NCBI GenBank assembly: GCA_024500155.1
Contig: CM044869.1
Location: 27,464,501 to 27,528,500, forward strand
Length of the DNA stretch: 64,000 nucleotides
Origin: Chenopodium formosanum
Taxonomy: Eukaryota; Streptophyta; Magnoliopsida; Caryophyllales; Amaranthaceae
Direction of reading: 5' to 3'
Shown here: in pieces, positions 47,510 to 59,328 of the stretch
Position numbering within the stretch: position 1 is the first letter of the stretch
Layout: each line of letters opens with the position of its first letter
The notes under the pieces: model-generated
The model's database searches: none
What the model was told of the DNA's origin: nothing
The model's input: only the letters and a program-made list of their open reading frames with translations
Position numbers and translations under genes: made by a program

Positions 47510-49165
47510 GAATTTGGTAATGAAGTCATACATGTCATATTTGGGCCATTTTGGGTAAATTGCGTCCTAAAACTTAGTAAATTGTTATTTTGATGTGATT
47601 TCGAACCTTATACACCTAAGACTAGGTAATAGTGACATGTTATGAGAAAGAAATAGTCCATTTGATAAGAAATGTAGAAATTGGGCAAAGTAGTAGTCAA
47701 CTAGGCCTTATTTGGGCCATTTTGGATAAAATCCATCCTAAAACTTAGTAAAATGCATTTTGATGTGATTCCAAGACTTAAAAACCTAAGACTAGGTAAT
47801 AGTGACATGTTATGAGAAAGAAATAGTCCATTTGATAAGAAATGTAGAAATTGGGCAAAGTAGTAGTCAACTAGGCCTTATTTGGGCCATTTTGGATAAA
47901 ATCTGTCCTAAAACTTAATAAAATGCATTTTGATGTGATTCCAAGCCTTAAAAACCTAATACAAGGTAATAGTGACATATTATGAGAAAGAAATAGTCCA
48001 TTTGATAAGAAATGTAGAAATTGGGCAAAGTAGTAGTCAAATAGGCCTTATTTGGGCCATTTTGGATGAAATCCGTCCTAAAACTTAGTAAAATGCATTT
48101 TGATGTGATTCCAAGCCTTAAACACCTAAGACTAGGTAATATTGACATGTTATGAGAAAGAATTAATTCATTTGATAAGAAATGTAGAAAATAGGCAAAG
48201 TAGAAGTCATATAGGCCTTATTTGGGGCATCATGGATAAAATGCGTCTTAAAACTTAATAAAATGTTCTTTTAATGTGATTTCAAGTCTTATACACCAAG
48301 TACTAGATAATATTGACATGTTATGATAAAGAATTCGTGCATTTGATACAAAATGTAGAAAATGGGCAAAGTGGAAGTCATATAGGCCTTATTTGGGCCA
48401 TCCATGTATAAAATGTGTCCTAAAACTTAGTAAAATGTTCTTTTGATGTGATTTCAAGTCTTAGACACCAAAAACTAGGTAATATTGACATGTTATGATA
48501 AAGAATTAGTGCATTTGATAAATAATGTAGAAAATGGGCAAAGTAGAAGTCATATAGGCCTTATTTGGGGCATCTTGTATAAAATGCGTCCTAAAACTTA
48601 GTAAAATGTTCTTTTGATGTGATTTCAAGCCTTAGACACCTAAGACTAGGTAATATTGACATGTTATGAGAAAGAATTAGTGCATTTGACTAGAATAGTA
48701 GAAAATGGGCAAAGTAGAAGTCTAATAGGCCTTATTTGGGGCATCCTTGGATAAAATAGACCCTAAAACTTAGTAAAATGTTTTTTTGATGTGATTTCAA
48801 GTCTTAGAAACTAAGTAGTAGGTAATATTGACATGTTATGATAAAGAATAAGTGCATTTGATAAAAAAATATAAAAAATGGGCAAAGTAGAAGTCATATA
48901 GGCCTTATTTGGGGCATCTTGTATAAAATGCGTCCTAAAACTTAGTAAAATGTTCTTTTGATGTGATTTCAAGCCTTAGACATCTAATACTAGGTAATAT
49001 TGACTTGTTTTGATAGAGAATTAGTGCATATGATATGAAATGTAGAAAATGGGAAAAGTACAAGTCATATAGGACTTATGTGGGGCATCAATGGGTAAAA
49101 TGGGTAATGCTCTTTTGATGTGATTTGTAAATGGCATAATGCTCTTTTGATATGATTTGTAAATG
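47510..49165. repeat. tandem array, unit about 170-172 bp, about 9-10 copies
   Basis: The phrase ATTGACATGTTATGA and its variants start at 47631, 47801, 47971, 48141, 48312, 48484, 48655, 48827 and 48999, giving spacings of 170, 170, 170, 171, 172, 171, 172 and 172. Each unit also has GGCAAAGTAGAAGTC, AGGCCTTATTTGGG, CCTAAAACTTAGTAAAATG and TTTTGATGTGATT. The first and last units are partial. Divergence grows to the right, so the array probably expanded from the left. Confidence 0.92.
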
Positions 49166-49258
49166 GCATCAATTAGTCCTAGCTAGCTAATTATTTGAAT
49201 TTTTTTTTATAATAGTCAAGTGTTATATACATAATGTTTGTTTTTTTTTTTCCTAAAG

Positions 49259-49357
49259 GTTTGCGCGATTCAAAGGGAAGGCCCGTTAACAAGCAAAGAA
49301 ATCGATGAAATTCGCGACATGTGGGCTTATTTCGTGACATTTGATGGCATCTATTAG
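49259..49357 (+). CDS. candidate terminal exon, 32 codons plus stop
   Basis: A T-rich tract and acceptor-like CCTAAAG precede an open frame reading VCAIQREGPLTSKEIDEIRD and then MWAYFVTFDGIY before TAG. The composition is protein-like, unlike the AT-rich surroundings. It could be the last exon of a gene inside the CACTA-bounded element. I cannot assign a family. Confidence 0.35.
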   Translation, partial: VCAIQREGPLTSKEIDEIRDMWAYFVTFDGIY

Positions 49358-49600
49358 TATTGTCGGAGTGGGTGCACACACACCAAATTAATTAGTGAGC
49401 TTGAGTTTAGTTATTAGTATGATGAACATTATTTAGTTAGTATATGTTTTTTTTTATATTAACATTAATTATGATTAGTACGTAGCTATTGATGGTGTTA
49501 TATATCTTTACACATTTTGGTGTACTTACATATTATTGTTAATTCAATATTAAAATGATGTTACTTTTGATATGATATATATATGTAATTTTTATTTCAT

Positions 49601-49687
49601 GTTATTATTGTATTATTATTAATAATATTAATATTAATATTAATAATAATAATAATAATATTATTATTAATAATATTAATAATATTG
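49601..49687. repeat. (TTA/AAT)n microsatellite, self-complementary
   Basis: Mixed ATT and AAT triplets alternate in orientation, so the stretch can fold on itself. Confidence 0.85.
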
Positions 49688-49788
49688 TGACAGGTCCCTA
49701 TTATAATTAAGACATGACTATTTATATTAAAACAGGTCACTAATTATATTATTACAAATTAATAATAATTTTGGAAAAAAAAAAGGAA

Positions 49789-50000
49789 TGGCAAGCGGTT
49801 TAGGTTCAGAACCGCTTCCCATTTGAAGAGAATGGCAAGCGGTTTGGCGCCAAAACCGCTTGCCATTACAATTGACATAAGAGTATGTCAAGTGGCAATG
49901 GTTCTGAACCGCTTGCCATTTGAATGGCCATTGGCAAGCCCCCCATTAGGGAGCGGTTCAAAACCGCTTGCCATTGGGGGGTTTGAACCGCTTGCCAATT
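49789..50000. repeat. CACTA subterminal repeats
   Basis: About eight copies of AATGGCAAGCGGTT or its complement AACCGCTTGCCATT, many paired as inverted repeats, lie within 220 bp of the terminus. This is the expected location and style of transposase-binding subterminal repeats. Confidence 0.88.
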
Positions 50001-50002
50001 TG

Positions 50003-50017
50003 TTTTTTCTACTAGTG
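50003..50017 (-). mobile_element. terminal inverted repeat of a CACTA transposon
   Basis: TTTTTTCTACTAGTG on the plus strand is CACTAGTAGAAAAAA on the minus strand, the canonical CACTA end. Together with the subterminal repeats it marks the right boundary of the element. I found no matching left end in the window, so the element is truncated or its left part was lost when Tat copy A arrived. Confidence 0.85.
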
Positions 50018-50042
50018 ACTTAACCCAATAATAAGGCAAGTA

Positions 50043-50669
50043 ATGGAGAGTTTGAGAAGGGGAACTATCCCAAGAGGCACGTACGTAAAATCTAGTATTT
50101 TCAATGGTCCAAGGAATCGTTTAATGGTGCCATTGGGTGAAGAATACGATGACCTAGACCCAAGATTGCCAGATGGTCCACAGTGGGGACCTAGGCCTTT
50201 TTCAGTCGATTTTGATGTTTCACTAAGTGAAGTGTTAGATGGTTTGGTTGAGGGTGGAGAGAATGAGTTTGAAATTGTTGATGGTGATCCAATTATGCTT
50301 GATGATATGTCAATCGTCAATCTACTCTTACTTCGGCCTTTTTTCTCATCGCCAACTGTAATGGAAGTTGGTTTGTTCGATGAGGATGTTCTTGCACAAG
50401 GGAATAATGAGGGAGACAAAGGGTTTTTTGCTCTTAATGTTTGGTCAAAGGCAAGGGGATTTATGAAGAAAATAGGGAGAGGATGCAAGGCAAAAGCGTT
50501 CTCTAAGAACCCGAACGTCAAAGAAGTTGCAAGTTCTAAGACTGAGAACTTGGGTGATGCAATTGGTAAGAAGAAAATCAATTGTTTCCACTTGGGTTGT
50601 CTGGCCCTGAAGTTTGAATGCCCTAACGTAAGAAGATCCAGTACAATAACAATTATGTTATGTCACTAG
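50043..50669 (+). CDS. unassigned 208-aa ORF next to the CACTA end
   Basis: An open ORF starts at ATG 50043, 25 bp right of the CACTA terminus; the upstream frame has a stop, which supports this start. The N-part is acidic with Pro/Gly turns (GEEYDDLDPRLPDGPQWGPR, VDFDVSLSEVLDGLVEGG). The second half is basic (KARGFMKKIGRGCKAKAF) and ends in a Cys-containing tail (CFHLGCLALKFECPN). I see no membrane segment and no nucleic-acid-binding motif I can name. Codons look protein-like. It may be a host gene exon or an ORF1-like fragment of a retroposon. Function unknown. Confidence 0.45.
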   Translation: MESLRRGTIPRGTYVKSSIFNGPRNRLMVPLGEEYDDLDPRLPDGPQWGPRPFSVDFDVSLSEVLDGLVEGGENEFEIVDGDPIMLDDMSIVNLLLLRPFFSSPTVMEVGLFDEDVLAQGNNEGDKGFFALNVWSKARGFMKKIGRGCKAKAFSKNPNVKEVASSKTENLGDAIGKKKINCFHLGCLALKFECPNVRRSSTITIMLCH

Positions 50670-52412
50670 TAGTACGCCTTTTGTGAAATGTTAAGTATGG
50701 GGTTAATATCGTTCGGTATTGGTTTCGTTCTGTTCTTCCTAGGAATTTCTAAATTAGTTGAATAGGCTACTGGGTTACCCATGACCCAAGGTGAACGTAC
50801 TTTGTAAAAAACCCTAAAGTAGCTATATAAGTATTTATGTATTTCTATTTTATATAACATTATTTAGTGTGTACTAGAATTGAGTTGCATAATATTAACA
50901 AATTTAAGAGGTTTTTCTGTTGTTTTAACAACTATTAATTATGTTTTTGGTAAATCTGAATTTCAATATCTGGACTTGTACACACAAATACGGCCTCTTG
51001 AAAAACCATAACTTTAACATCTGGGAAAACCATATTAATAACGCTTTCATGTACTTACACTTTGATTGGGCCGGCCCAATCAGTTTGAGTTACCATAACC
51101 CATCTCATAAAGTACGTTTTCGACCCATAGTACTTCCCAATTCGACTAACGGATCTAAGTCATCAGGAATCCGAATCCGAACCGGTTTAAATAACCCAAC
51201 TTTGAGTTGGAGTCGCGATGGGTATTGGCTACATACTAATGTAGCTATTATAGCTGCAACAAGGAAAGGCCCAAACGCGCGGCCCAAATCAAATACCCCA
51301 GATAATATATTCGCGACCCGACAAATGAACATTTAGTTTAAAAAAATGACCAAGAAAAGAAATGAACAGCTAATATTAAAAATTGAACATGTAAATAAAT
51401 GAACATGTAATACTAAAAGGTGAACATGTTATAAAAAAATGATCATTTATAAAAAATGAACATGATTATCATATAATCATATATTTGCTATACCACGACC
51501 TTAAAAACGAATATTTAGAGTAAAAAAAAATGAACACATAAAAAAGGGACTATTCAGTAATAAAGAATGAACGCGTAAAAAAAAACGAACATTTAATAAT
51601 AAAAAGTGTACATATAAAAAAATGAACATTTAGTATATTAGAAATAAACATTTATCATACCAACATAAAATAGCTACATGCCAAATAGAATGAACATTTC
51701 ATAAATAATTATTTAGCTCTAAAAATTGGAATATCCAGCTTAAATCTTATCCTGATTCATCAAAGAGACAATGATTATTGAGCAATAACATGATAGATTT
51801 TTAATCACAAATGCAAAATTGATTGAAATCAACAATTTTACAACATTCACATGCATATTCATAACATACTTTAGTCTGATAGATCGTAGATTTTGTTGTA
51901 GGTTGCAAGAGCCTAAGAAACCCAATTTATGAAAATCAACAGTGGAATAACTATAATCGGGAATAAAATAAAAAAAGGAAACAAGTTGGACCGGGAACTG
52001 AGTAAGAGGTCGGATATTGAAGTCGGATAAACACATGGCGCCTTCTATTATACTGAATTAGAAATATGGTGCATGACATTGCTATAGAAACTTCTCCCAA
52101 TTCTACAGTGCTAACAGTTGCAATGGAAACTAAATAATACTAGTATTGCACAATACTAGTAATGGACAAATTCTGCCAAATCTACAGAGCACTTGGAGGT
52201 GGCAACCCCAAGAAATCTACAGGTTTTTAAAACAAGTTCGTGTACTCTTCATTCTTTGGCATAAACATAAGGTGTCCATGGGATTCAATGTCAGAATACA
52301 ATAGTTGTTAACAACATACGAGGAGTCCCTCGGACTCTTTCATTACCAATCTAACATTAGAAATACAAAGTACCACTAATGACCTCGACACCAACACATA
52401 TGACCAGTTACA
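50670..52412. other. spacer with GAACAT-type repeats, no gene
   Basis: 50670-51335 has no supported gene. From 51336 to 51700 a degenerate motif, AAAAAATGAACATGTAATA-like, recurs about ten times. It shares the core GAACATGT with the motif field at 20380-28400. 51720-52412 is AT-rich, probably 3' flank of the transposase. Confidence 0.6.
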
Positions 52413-55400
52413 TCAGAAACTGGGTGATATCCCAGTCGACATCCCTTGAACAAGTATATCATCTAAGGACACAAAGTCAGGCGTTGTTGGTTTTGGTATA
52501 GCCTCACGTTGAGCTGCTTTACGCCTTACCTGCAGCATTGACCGAAGTTTAGTTACGTAATCCAAGTGACCTTAGCTACCTTGGTACAAATGCATGTTTA
52601 CACTTCAATAAAAATGTATCGGGAAAATGCTAAAACATGTACTCACTAGCATCTTCCTAGGCTTCTTATTTGGCTTGCTTGTAGTTGCTTCTGCACTTTC
52701 TGTGTTGTGCACTCTAACTTGATCCTGCATTCAGTATAATAATTATAAACATTATAGCAATTAGAATTCCTCTAACCAAAGTTGAGAACACAGTATTAAC
52801 CTTGCCCATCGTTTTTTTTGGGCTTCTTAAATCCAATCTTAGATAAACCCTTATTCCGCGAACCTTTAGGCCTTCCCCTTCCACGCTTCTTAGGCAGCGG
52901 ATCCTTCATTGAAGGCTAAGATTGCTGCTCAACAGTGGGGGCACCATCATCAAGGAACATTAAAGGAACGATTTGGTCCAACTTTCTTTTACTGCAGAGA
53001 CTGACCTCTGATTTCAGCTGTTCTAGGCTACTGAGCACCAATTCAAAAGTTTGGTCGTCCACCATCACTGCCTCCTTACAAATTGGATCGAAAGCGTTGA
53101 TCATCATATTATACCTTTTGCCAGCCCCTGACGTGTTTGGATCATGGTATGAAACCTTGACCCGTGTGTGTTTCCTTAAAATGTCCTTACACCACCTATT
53201 AACTATATAAGATTGGCGAATATCAACAACTAGATTTAGATCAAGAATCCTAATAATATGCATACCCATTATACCATTTGTCTCGAATTTACGACAATCA
53301 CAACAAACCATCTTTGTGTTGGTATCAAATGTTGCTGAATAAAACCTCCGCTTATCCGTCAGAATATCCTCACTCTTCCCTTCAGGAACAACCCAAACAC
53401 GATCTTTAATGACATACTGAATTAATTTTTCTGTGACAATCATCTCTTCACGAGGGTAGCATTACATCATCCTAGAGCATTCCTTTGGACTTCTTGAAAC
53501 TTTGCGTCGGTGTAAATTTTTTGAAATAGCTTTTCAACTGCAAAACCACTTATGAGTCTTCTAATGTACTTGGAACATTTTGCATCAGCTTCATTCTCAT
53601 CCCAAACTCGTTTCTTAAGTGCCTTAGAATACTTTACTAGGAACTCAAATAACTTTGTTTTCCAGTTGACAAAGCTATCGAAGCAGCTATTTATACTTTC
53701 CACCCGCTGAGTCGTCTTCATACCGGCCTAAAAATAATCCCTCATGAAAGCAGGAACCCACATATGTCGTTCCTTGTATAAACTGTTAAGCCAGTCGTTG
53801 CTTTCCAACTTGTAGTTCACTACAAGTGCATTCCAACCGCTTTCAAATTCCATAACACTAAAGCTTTCATACACAACAGACTTTAGGTGCCTTTTCAAAT
53901 GTTGATACCTGCATACACAATATCATAATTTAGATCTATTTTACCAACACAAAATATAAACTAACACAACTATGCAACACAAAATGTAAACGAACAAAAA
54001 TATGCAACACAAAATATAAACTAACACAAGTATGATACAACTTGGTCTACTAATTACCTTTCACATTTCCCTAACTTTTCAAGAATCTGTCTTATTATGT
54101 GCCAGATGCACCATCGATGTCGCGTTGTGGGCATAATCTCCTCAAGTGGCTTCCTCATGGCTGCAGCTTGATCAGTGAGAATGGCTTTAGGTGCTTTTTC
54201 ATTCATACATTCAAGCCATTGCTTGAACACCCACCGAAAAGTGTCATAGTCTTCATGAGATACAAGAGCACAACCTAATAGAATAGATTGTCCATGGTGA
54301 TTAACACCAACGAAATTAACAAAGGGAAGATCATACTCATTTGTCAAATACGTTACATCAAAACATACGTCTCCAAATTCTTCATAGGCAGCACGGCTAC
54401 GGGCATCGACCCACAACACATCTTTCATCCTTCCTTCATCATCTAACCGTTGTGAATGATAAAAATTCTGGTTCCCAACTTGTTGAAGATAATTCAACAT
54501 TGTAACAAAGTCATCACCCTCCATCCTTAACCTTCGACACTTGTACACTTCGTGTTGAAGATATTTAACAGTGAATGACATAGGTTCGTTCCCCAATAAC
54601 TCCTTGCTCAAACAGCCATGAATTTGGGAGACTGAGACTCCTTCATCAAAATAATTAAGTAGCTTCCTCCTCACCCTCAAAGTAAACTGTTTCATCCGAT
54701 ACTCTTTCACAAGATTAACATTGGCAGGATTAAGTGTGTGGTAAATGCTCAAGTTCAACTTTCTTGATTATCCATAGACCTTCATGATTTACATTGGCAT
54801 AAATCTTTGCTTTATACTCACACTTCTTTGACTTTTGTTTGCTCCTACTCATCTCATCCTCAGCCACCTCACCTTATACTACTCCACCAGAACCACACAT
54901 GTCCATTGCCTTGGCCCTCTTTTTGGCTTCACGTTGCACCCTCATATCAGGTCTCCCGTAACACTCACACCTCCAAGTAGTAGCTATACGATCTCTACCC
55001 TCACCTTTTGAGAACACACCCTGTACCCTACTTACTCCAAAACCTCTTTCCTCGGCATATTCCTTATAATACTCTTCAACCTCTTGCCATTTACTTAAGA
55101 TCATACCTACCTTTGGTGCTTCCACGTAACTCACTACACTTATTTGATTACTTGCAACAATTGTTTGAACTGTCTCAACTATTTTAGTAGGTGAAACATA
55201 CTCCATCCCTTCATCATTGGTATGATGTGTTCTAACACCTTCTACAAATGGTACAATTTCCACAGACCTTTCGAGAACCCCACTACTGTTCCTCCCTTCA
55301 TCTTAATCAACATTCATGCCCCGACTCCTCACCCCACTTCCCTTATCAGCCACAACAACTTCATCCCCACGATAAACAGCCGGTGACCCTACATTATTCA

Positions 55401-55450
55401 TTGCCAAGCACATAATTGACCCTTCTGTATAAACATAATTAAATCACATT
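52413..55450 (-). pseudogene. second FAR1/FHY3-type MULE transposase, broken
   Basis: In minus-strand order: the FAR1 DNA-binding domain (55170-54880, VGMILSKWQEVEEYYKEYAE, then TTWRCECYGRPD) continuing after a stop into CEYKAKIYANVNHEGLWIIK. After a one-base slip near 54750 comes the transposase core (54758-54054) with WVDARSRAAYEEFGDVCFDV, the first Asp (FDVTYLTNEY), the second Asp (ILTDQAAAM) and HRWCIWHI. Then 53940-53467 has SLYKERHMWVPAFMRDYF, a stop at 53728-53730, and TTQRVESINSCFDSF with the Glu. SWIM-like CCDCRKFETNGIMGMHIIRI follows (second Cys now Gly), then a basic tail (KKRGRGRPKGSRNKG) and a last exon ending in PTTPDFVSLDDILVQGM (stop at 52413). Introns have usable-looking borders (CTGCAG acceptor at 52530). 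It is better preserved than the copy at 23215-28480. Confidence 0.88.
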
Positions 55451-55640
55451 TCATAAATAACGGAACCCAGCTTTTACATGTAAACATATTAGCAACCTAT
55501 TCAGTTTTACATGACTCTACACTATCCATTGCCAAGCACATAATTGACCCTTTTGTATAAACATAATTAAATCACATTTCATAAATAACGGAAACCAGCT
55601 TTTACAAACATATTAGCAACCTATTCATATTATATATAAT
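55398..55640. repeat. tandem duplication, offset 128 bp
   Basis: ATTGCCAAGCACATAATTGA and about 100 following bases occur at 55399 and again at 55527, with few changes. The first copy includes the start of the transposase N-terminal coding stretch. Confidence 0.88.
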
Positions 55641-57461
55641 ATTCAATCATGTCAATAATTTGGCATATTATCCATCTATACAACATATTATTCGATAATT
55701 TTGTCAATTACACCACTTCATATTAATTGATAATTTTATCTAAATACCAGAACACAACACATCAGTTCATCTTTTCTAAATAAATCAATCATATCATTAT
55801 CTATCTTACATATTCTACGTATAATTACAACTTCATTACTATCATCTCTCAAATCAACATATATATAAATACTTTTCTTCCTACAATTCAAGCTACCATA
55901 GCATCTATAACTGTTATCACACCCTAGGCACGGATCATTTACACACAGCAACTAACAAACAAGTGTAAGTTTAAGATGTTACCAGATTACTAGCATTCAA
56001 TATTAGGATTTCACAACTAATGAGCTCGCCTATCCACTATGCTTGCCATTTTCTTTCGTTTTGCTCCCTCATTTTTTTTTTTGAATACCATATGAGATAC
56101 CATATTATGAACCGAAATGCCAATAATCAACATAATTTATTAAACGGCTATCAGTTACCCGCTCAACCACTTAATCTGTCACTTTGCATCGTTACGGAGT
56201 TCGTGTTCCAGCTGTATCCATGTCACCTCAAAGAAGCCCCCGTGTAATGCCTCGCTTCCACTACACACTACACTTGTACCATTTACTGTTCCTTATATTT
56301 ACGCATATGCCACAAGATAAAAATACCCCGTTTATCTACAAGATGAATGGGGGCCTCCTCTTATCTCCAATTCTTCTTAATCTCACGACTACAAATTATT
56401 GCTACTCCCTTCAATGGCTTCAATTGTAGAGGAAAATTCTCTCTCCTACTCTCTTTCTCTCCTCTTCTCTCTCTTTATCACTCAATGTTCTCAAATTTTC
56501 TGTAAATAACTCTGCTCAATTCATTACGGAGTATGTTTTTTGTTGTTCGATCTCATTGTATAGATTTTTCTCCTTAATTTGGATGTTCGATTTTCGCCAA
56601 AGCTAGGGTTTTCAATGCTACAACCTTTTTTCAAACAATGAGGTAAATTTTTTGCATCACAATAGCGCAAGGTTCTAATTCCTCCAATTTTTGGGTTTAA
56701 TTGTTACTTTTCCTTTGTTTAATTTTTGAGTTTAATAAATTTTATTGGTTCCACTTAAACCATTTGTTTTTTCATAGTTTAATTCCTCGTGGAATTGATT
56801 TTGTTGATTGATTCTTTTGGTTTGTAATTAAAATATGTTAATTGTTAATTCATCGTGTAATTCAGCTGAAATCAATAGGGAAGGAAATACAAATTTGTTA
56901 GTGCTAGTGTAATTTTGTGATTATTTGATATTAATTTTTACTATTTTTGGTTAATTTTTGAGTTTGATGTTCGATCGGATTATTGCATCGATAATTAGTA
57001 TGGTTACAAGAGGTCATGGTTTCTTTTTTTCCATGATAAAGTCTACAAGTTGCATTCTATGGCATATAACTGCTTCAATGGTGAAAATCCCAATGGTGAT
57101 TGATGTGTTGGTGTTTTCAATTTTCCATATATATTTATCACCTTATTGTGTGGAATACATATCACAATGAAATTGGTCTAAATGAATGAAAAAATCATTT
57201 CAATTTTAGATACTTGATTTGATATAAAACAAGTGTAGTATCGTTTTTCTTTTACATTATGTTGATTATATAATAAATAGTGTAGGATATATTGTTGCTG
57301 AATAATGCTCTTTCATAAGAGATTATGTTGTGGATTTAATATAAAGATGGTTAATAAGGTGTACAGGATCAAGAACCATTCAAGTTGAAGAATTTACATA
57401 TTACAATATCAATTTGTAATTTTCAATAAGTTATTTATTTTATGAGTTAAGTTTCGGCTTT
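55641..57461. other. upstream flank of the second transposase, no supported gene
   Basis: The region holds short AT-rich ORFs only. A strongly C/T-rich leader-like tract at 56430-56480 and a GCTAGGGTTTTCAATG stretch near 56602 look like a plant promoter/leader on the plus strand, but no coding exon follows that I recognise. Confidence 0.4.
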
Positions 57462-57465
57462 GGCT

Positions 57466-57497
<32 letters not shown>

Positions 57498-57620
57498 GGT
57501 AAGAAGAAGGACCCTTTTAAGACGGCTGTAGGCACCCAAATGTGTCTCCCCAAAACCAAACCCTGTGATGAATACCTTTCACGTCATTTGATTATCGAAC
57601 GAAGCGAAAGTATGGAAAGT
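57462..57620 (-). other. possible SINE-like retroposon tail
   Basis: A T run of about 30 bp (57465-57496) on the plus strand is a poly-A tail on the minus strand, preceded there by CCTTCTTCTTACCGT and about 120 bp of unrelated sequence. I see no clear pol III boxes. This is suggestive only. Confidence 0.25.
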
Positions 57621-57689
57621 CTAATGATGAGGATGTTTTTATTAAAATATCTCTCGTTCTGTTTTTGAAAATATTTCTTTTCGTACTCT

Positions 57690-59305
57690 GTTTATGAAAA
57701 ATAGCCAGTACAATTTGGTTTGGTCCATGATAAAGGTCCAATAATAGTGTAGTTGGATTGGGCTCAAAAAGAGCTTTCTAATGATATATTATAGGCCCAA
57801 TTCCGATGACTTATGAGGAAGTTATGGATTAAATTAGATTAGGCCCAGTGATTTTCAAAAGTGGCCCGATGATCTACAGGATGGCCTATTAACTATTATT
57901 TTAAAAATAAAGGATGATTTAATTAGAATAAAATATATTAAATCTGATTTCGAAAACTGCTCGGACGCTTAATTACCTGCAACCGGTATTGAAGGTAATT
58001 ACGCGTGGAAAAGAGCGTTGACTTTTGGACCAGCGCGAGACGACAGCGTCGTCGCCAGACGCTGACCTTCGTCGCCTAGCGACAAAGCTCGTCGTTTGGC
58101 GCTGACTCTTGTCGTTTGCGACAGGAGGAGTTTTATTCCGAATATGATTTTCTTTGATCTCGTGCTATTTTTCTTATAAATAGGGGTCGAATATCCCTGT
58201 TTTAAAATCAACAATCATCAATCATCTCTCTTTCTCTCTAAATCTAGAAGCTTTCCTTCTCCCTCTATTATTTTCTAAACCTCCCCTCTTACAAAATTCC
58301 TCATACATTAGTTCTAGACACACCTAGCCATGTTTGAAGTTGCCTTCGCCCTAGACGTGAAAGGTTTGATAATTTCTGAGGGTTTGGTCCCAATCTCTAT
58401 TTCAATTGTTTTATTTGATTTAATTGTTTTATTATTTTCCTTGAAGTTACTAACGTGTGTATTTTGTTATTAGAAAGAGGTACGAGGCATCGAAGTAAGT
58501 ACTTTAATTGTTTTATTAATCTTTTGATATAGAAATCATGCTTTGATTGTTTTAATTCCTAGTATCATGTTAGGATGTCTTTATAATTCCTAGTATCATG
58601 TTTAGAGTTAACTAATATTTCTAATATCATGTATATTATTATGATGCTTCCTATTTCTTTCCTAGTATCATGTTAGGGCTAAAGCTTTGATTTTCAATGT
58701 TTAGTGACATGCCAGGGTTTGTTATTCATCTTGTTAGTATCATGCCTAGGATCTTGCTATTATTATGCTTTATTGAGATTGAAATTATGATGATCATTAT
58801 TTATTATGTTGTTTGATGATTATTATTGTTATTGCTTGATCACACCTTTTATGCATGTTTAAAAGGAATTTGTACTTGTAATCACACTTAATAAGATAAT
58901 TAATAATCTTGTTTAGGGTTAATATGGTTATAATTCAAGTGACCGCCAATAATAGATTTGTTTGTGCATTAATATTCAACCAACATAAATTAAACAGGTT
59001 TAGGGTTAACCTATTGGTTGTATGTTAGTCAGAAAGCGCACATGAATACGAGAAGAATAAAGTAGAGGCCTATTTTTAGGGCAGGTTCAATCTCTTTTAG
59101 GTTGGATTTGTACCTTCATCCCCGAACCCTATTTGGTTCCAGACCTATTGGAGTTAACGATCTCCTGGATCGTTAAGGGGTGTAACCTTCACCCTGTGAA
59201 CGGTTTACAACTTCATAAAACTTGTTGGCGAGTCTTTTACTCTAGCTTCCTTCCCTTTGGACGCCACCATGCTTAAGTGTGGGATGGCTTGAAATATTCC
59301 CTACA
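57690..59305 (+). repeat. 5' LTR of Tat-like copy B
   Basis: The start is approximate (homology with copy A begins near AGTACAATTTGG at 57709); the end is CCCTACA at 59305, just before the primer site. A TATAAATAG promoter-like site lies at about 58175-58183. TCGCC-type palindromes cluster at 58020-58130, upstream of that site. Confidence 0.65.
58175..58183 (+). promoter_or_regulatory. LTR TATA-like box (copy B)
   Basis: TATAAATAG in U3 of the Tat-like LTR, followed by a C/T-rich leader at 58215-58290. Confidence 0.5.
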
Positions 59306-59310
59306 GTTTT

Positions 59311-59328
59311 TTGGCAATCCACTGGGGA
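59311..59328 (+). other. primer binding site of Tat-like copy B
   Basis: TTGGCAATCCACTGGGGA lies 5 bases after the LTR end. It is a variant of the TGGCGA.TCC.CTGGGGA type found after Tat-lineage LTRs. This site is deleted in copy A. Confidence 0.65.

Noticed and set aside
47948..48148. 66-codon minus-strand ORF
   Set aside because: Inside the 171-bp tandem array; not conserved between units.
47510..49165. Centromere as an explanation for the 171-bp array
   Set aside because: About ten monomers in a mixed transposon neighbourhood are too few; monomer length alone is not evidence.
50012..50581. 189-codon minus-strand ORF
   Set aside because: Antisense shadow of the ORF at 50043-50669; Ser/Pro/Leu-rich and running into the CACTA terminus.
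50664..50672. CACTAGTAG as a second CACTA terminus
   Set aside because: Only 9 bases match; the following bases (TACGCC) do not match the TIR and no subterminal repeats follow.
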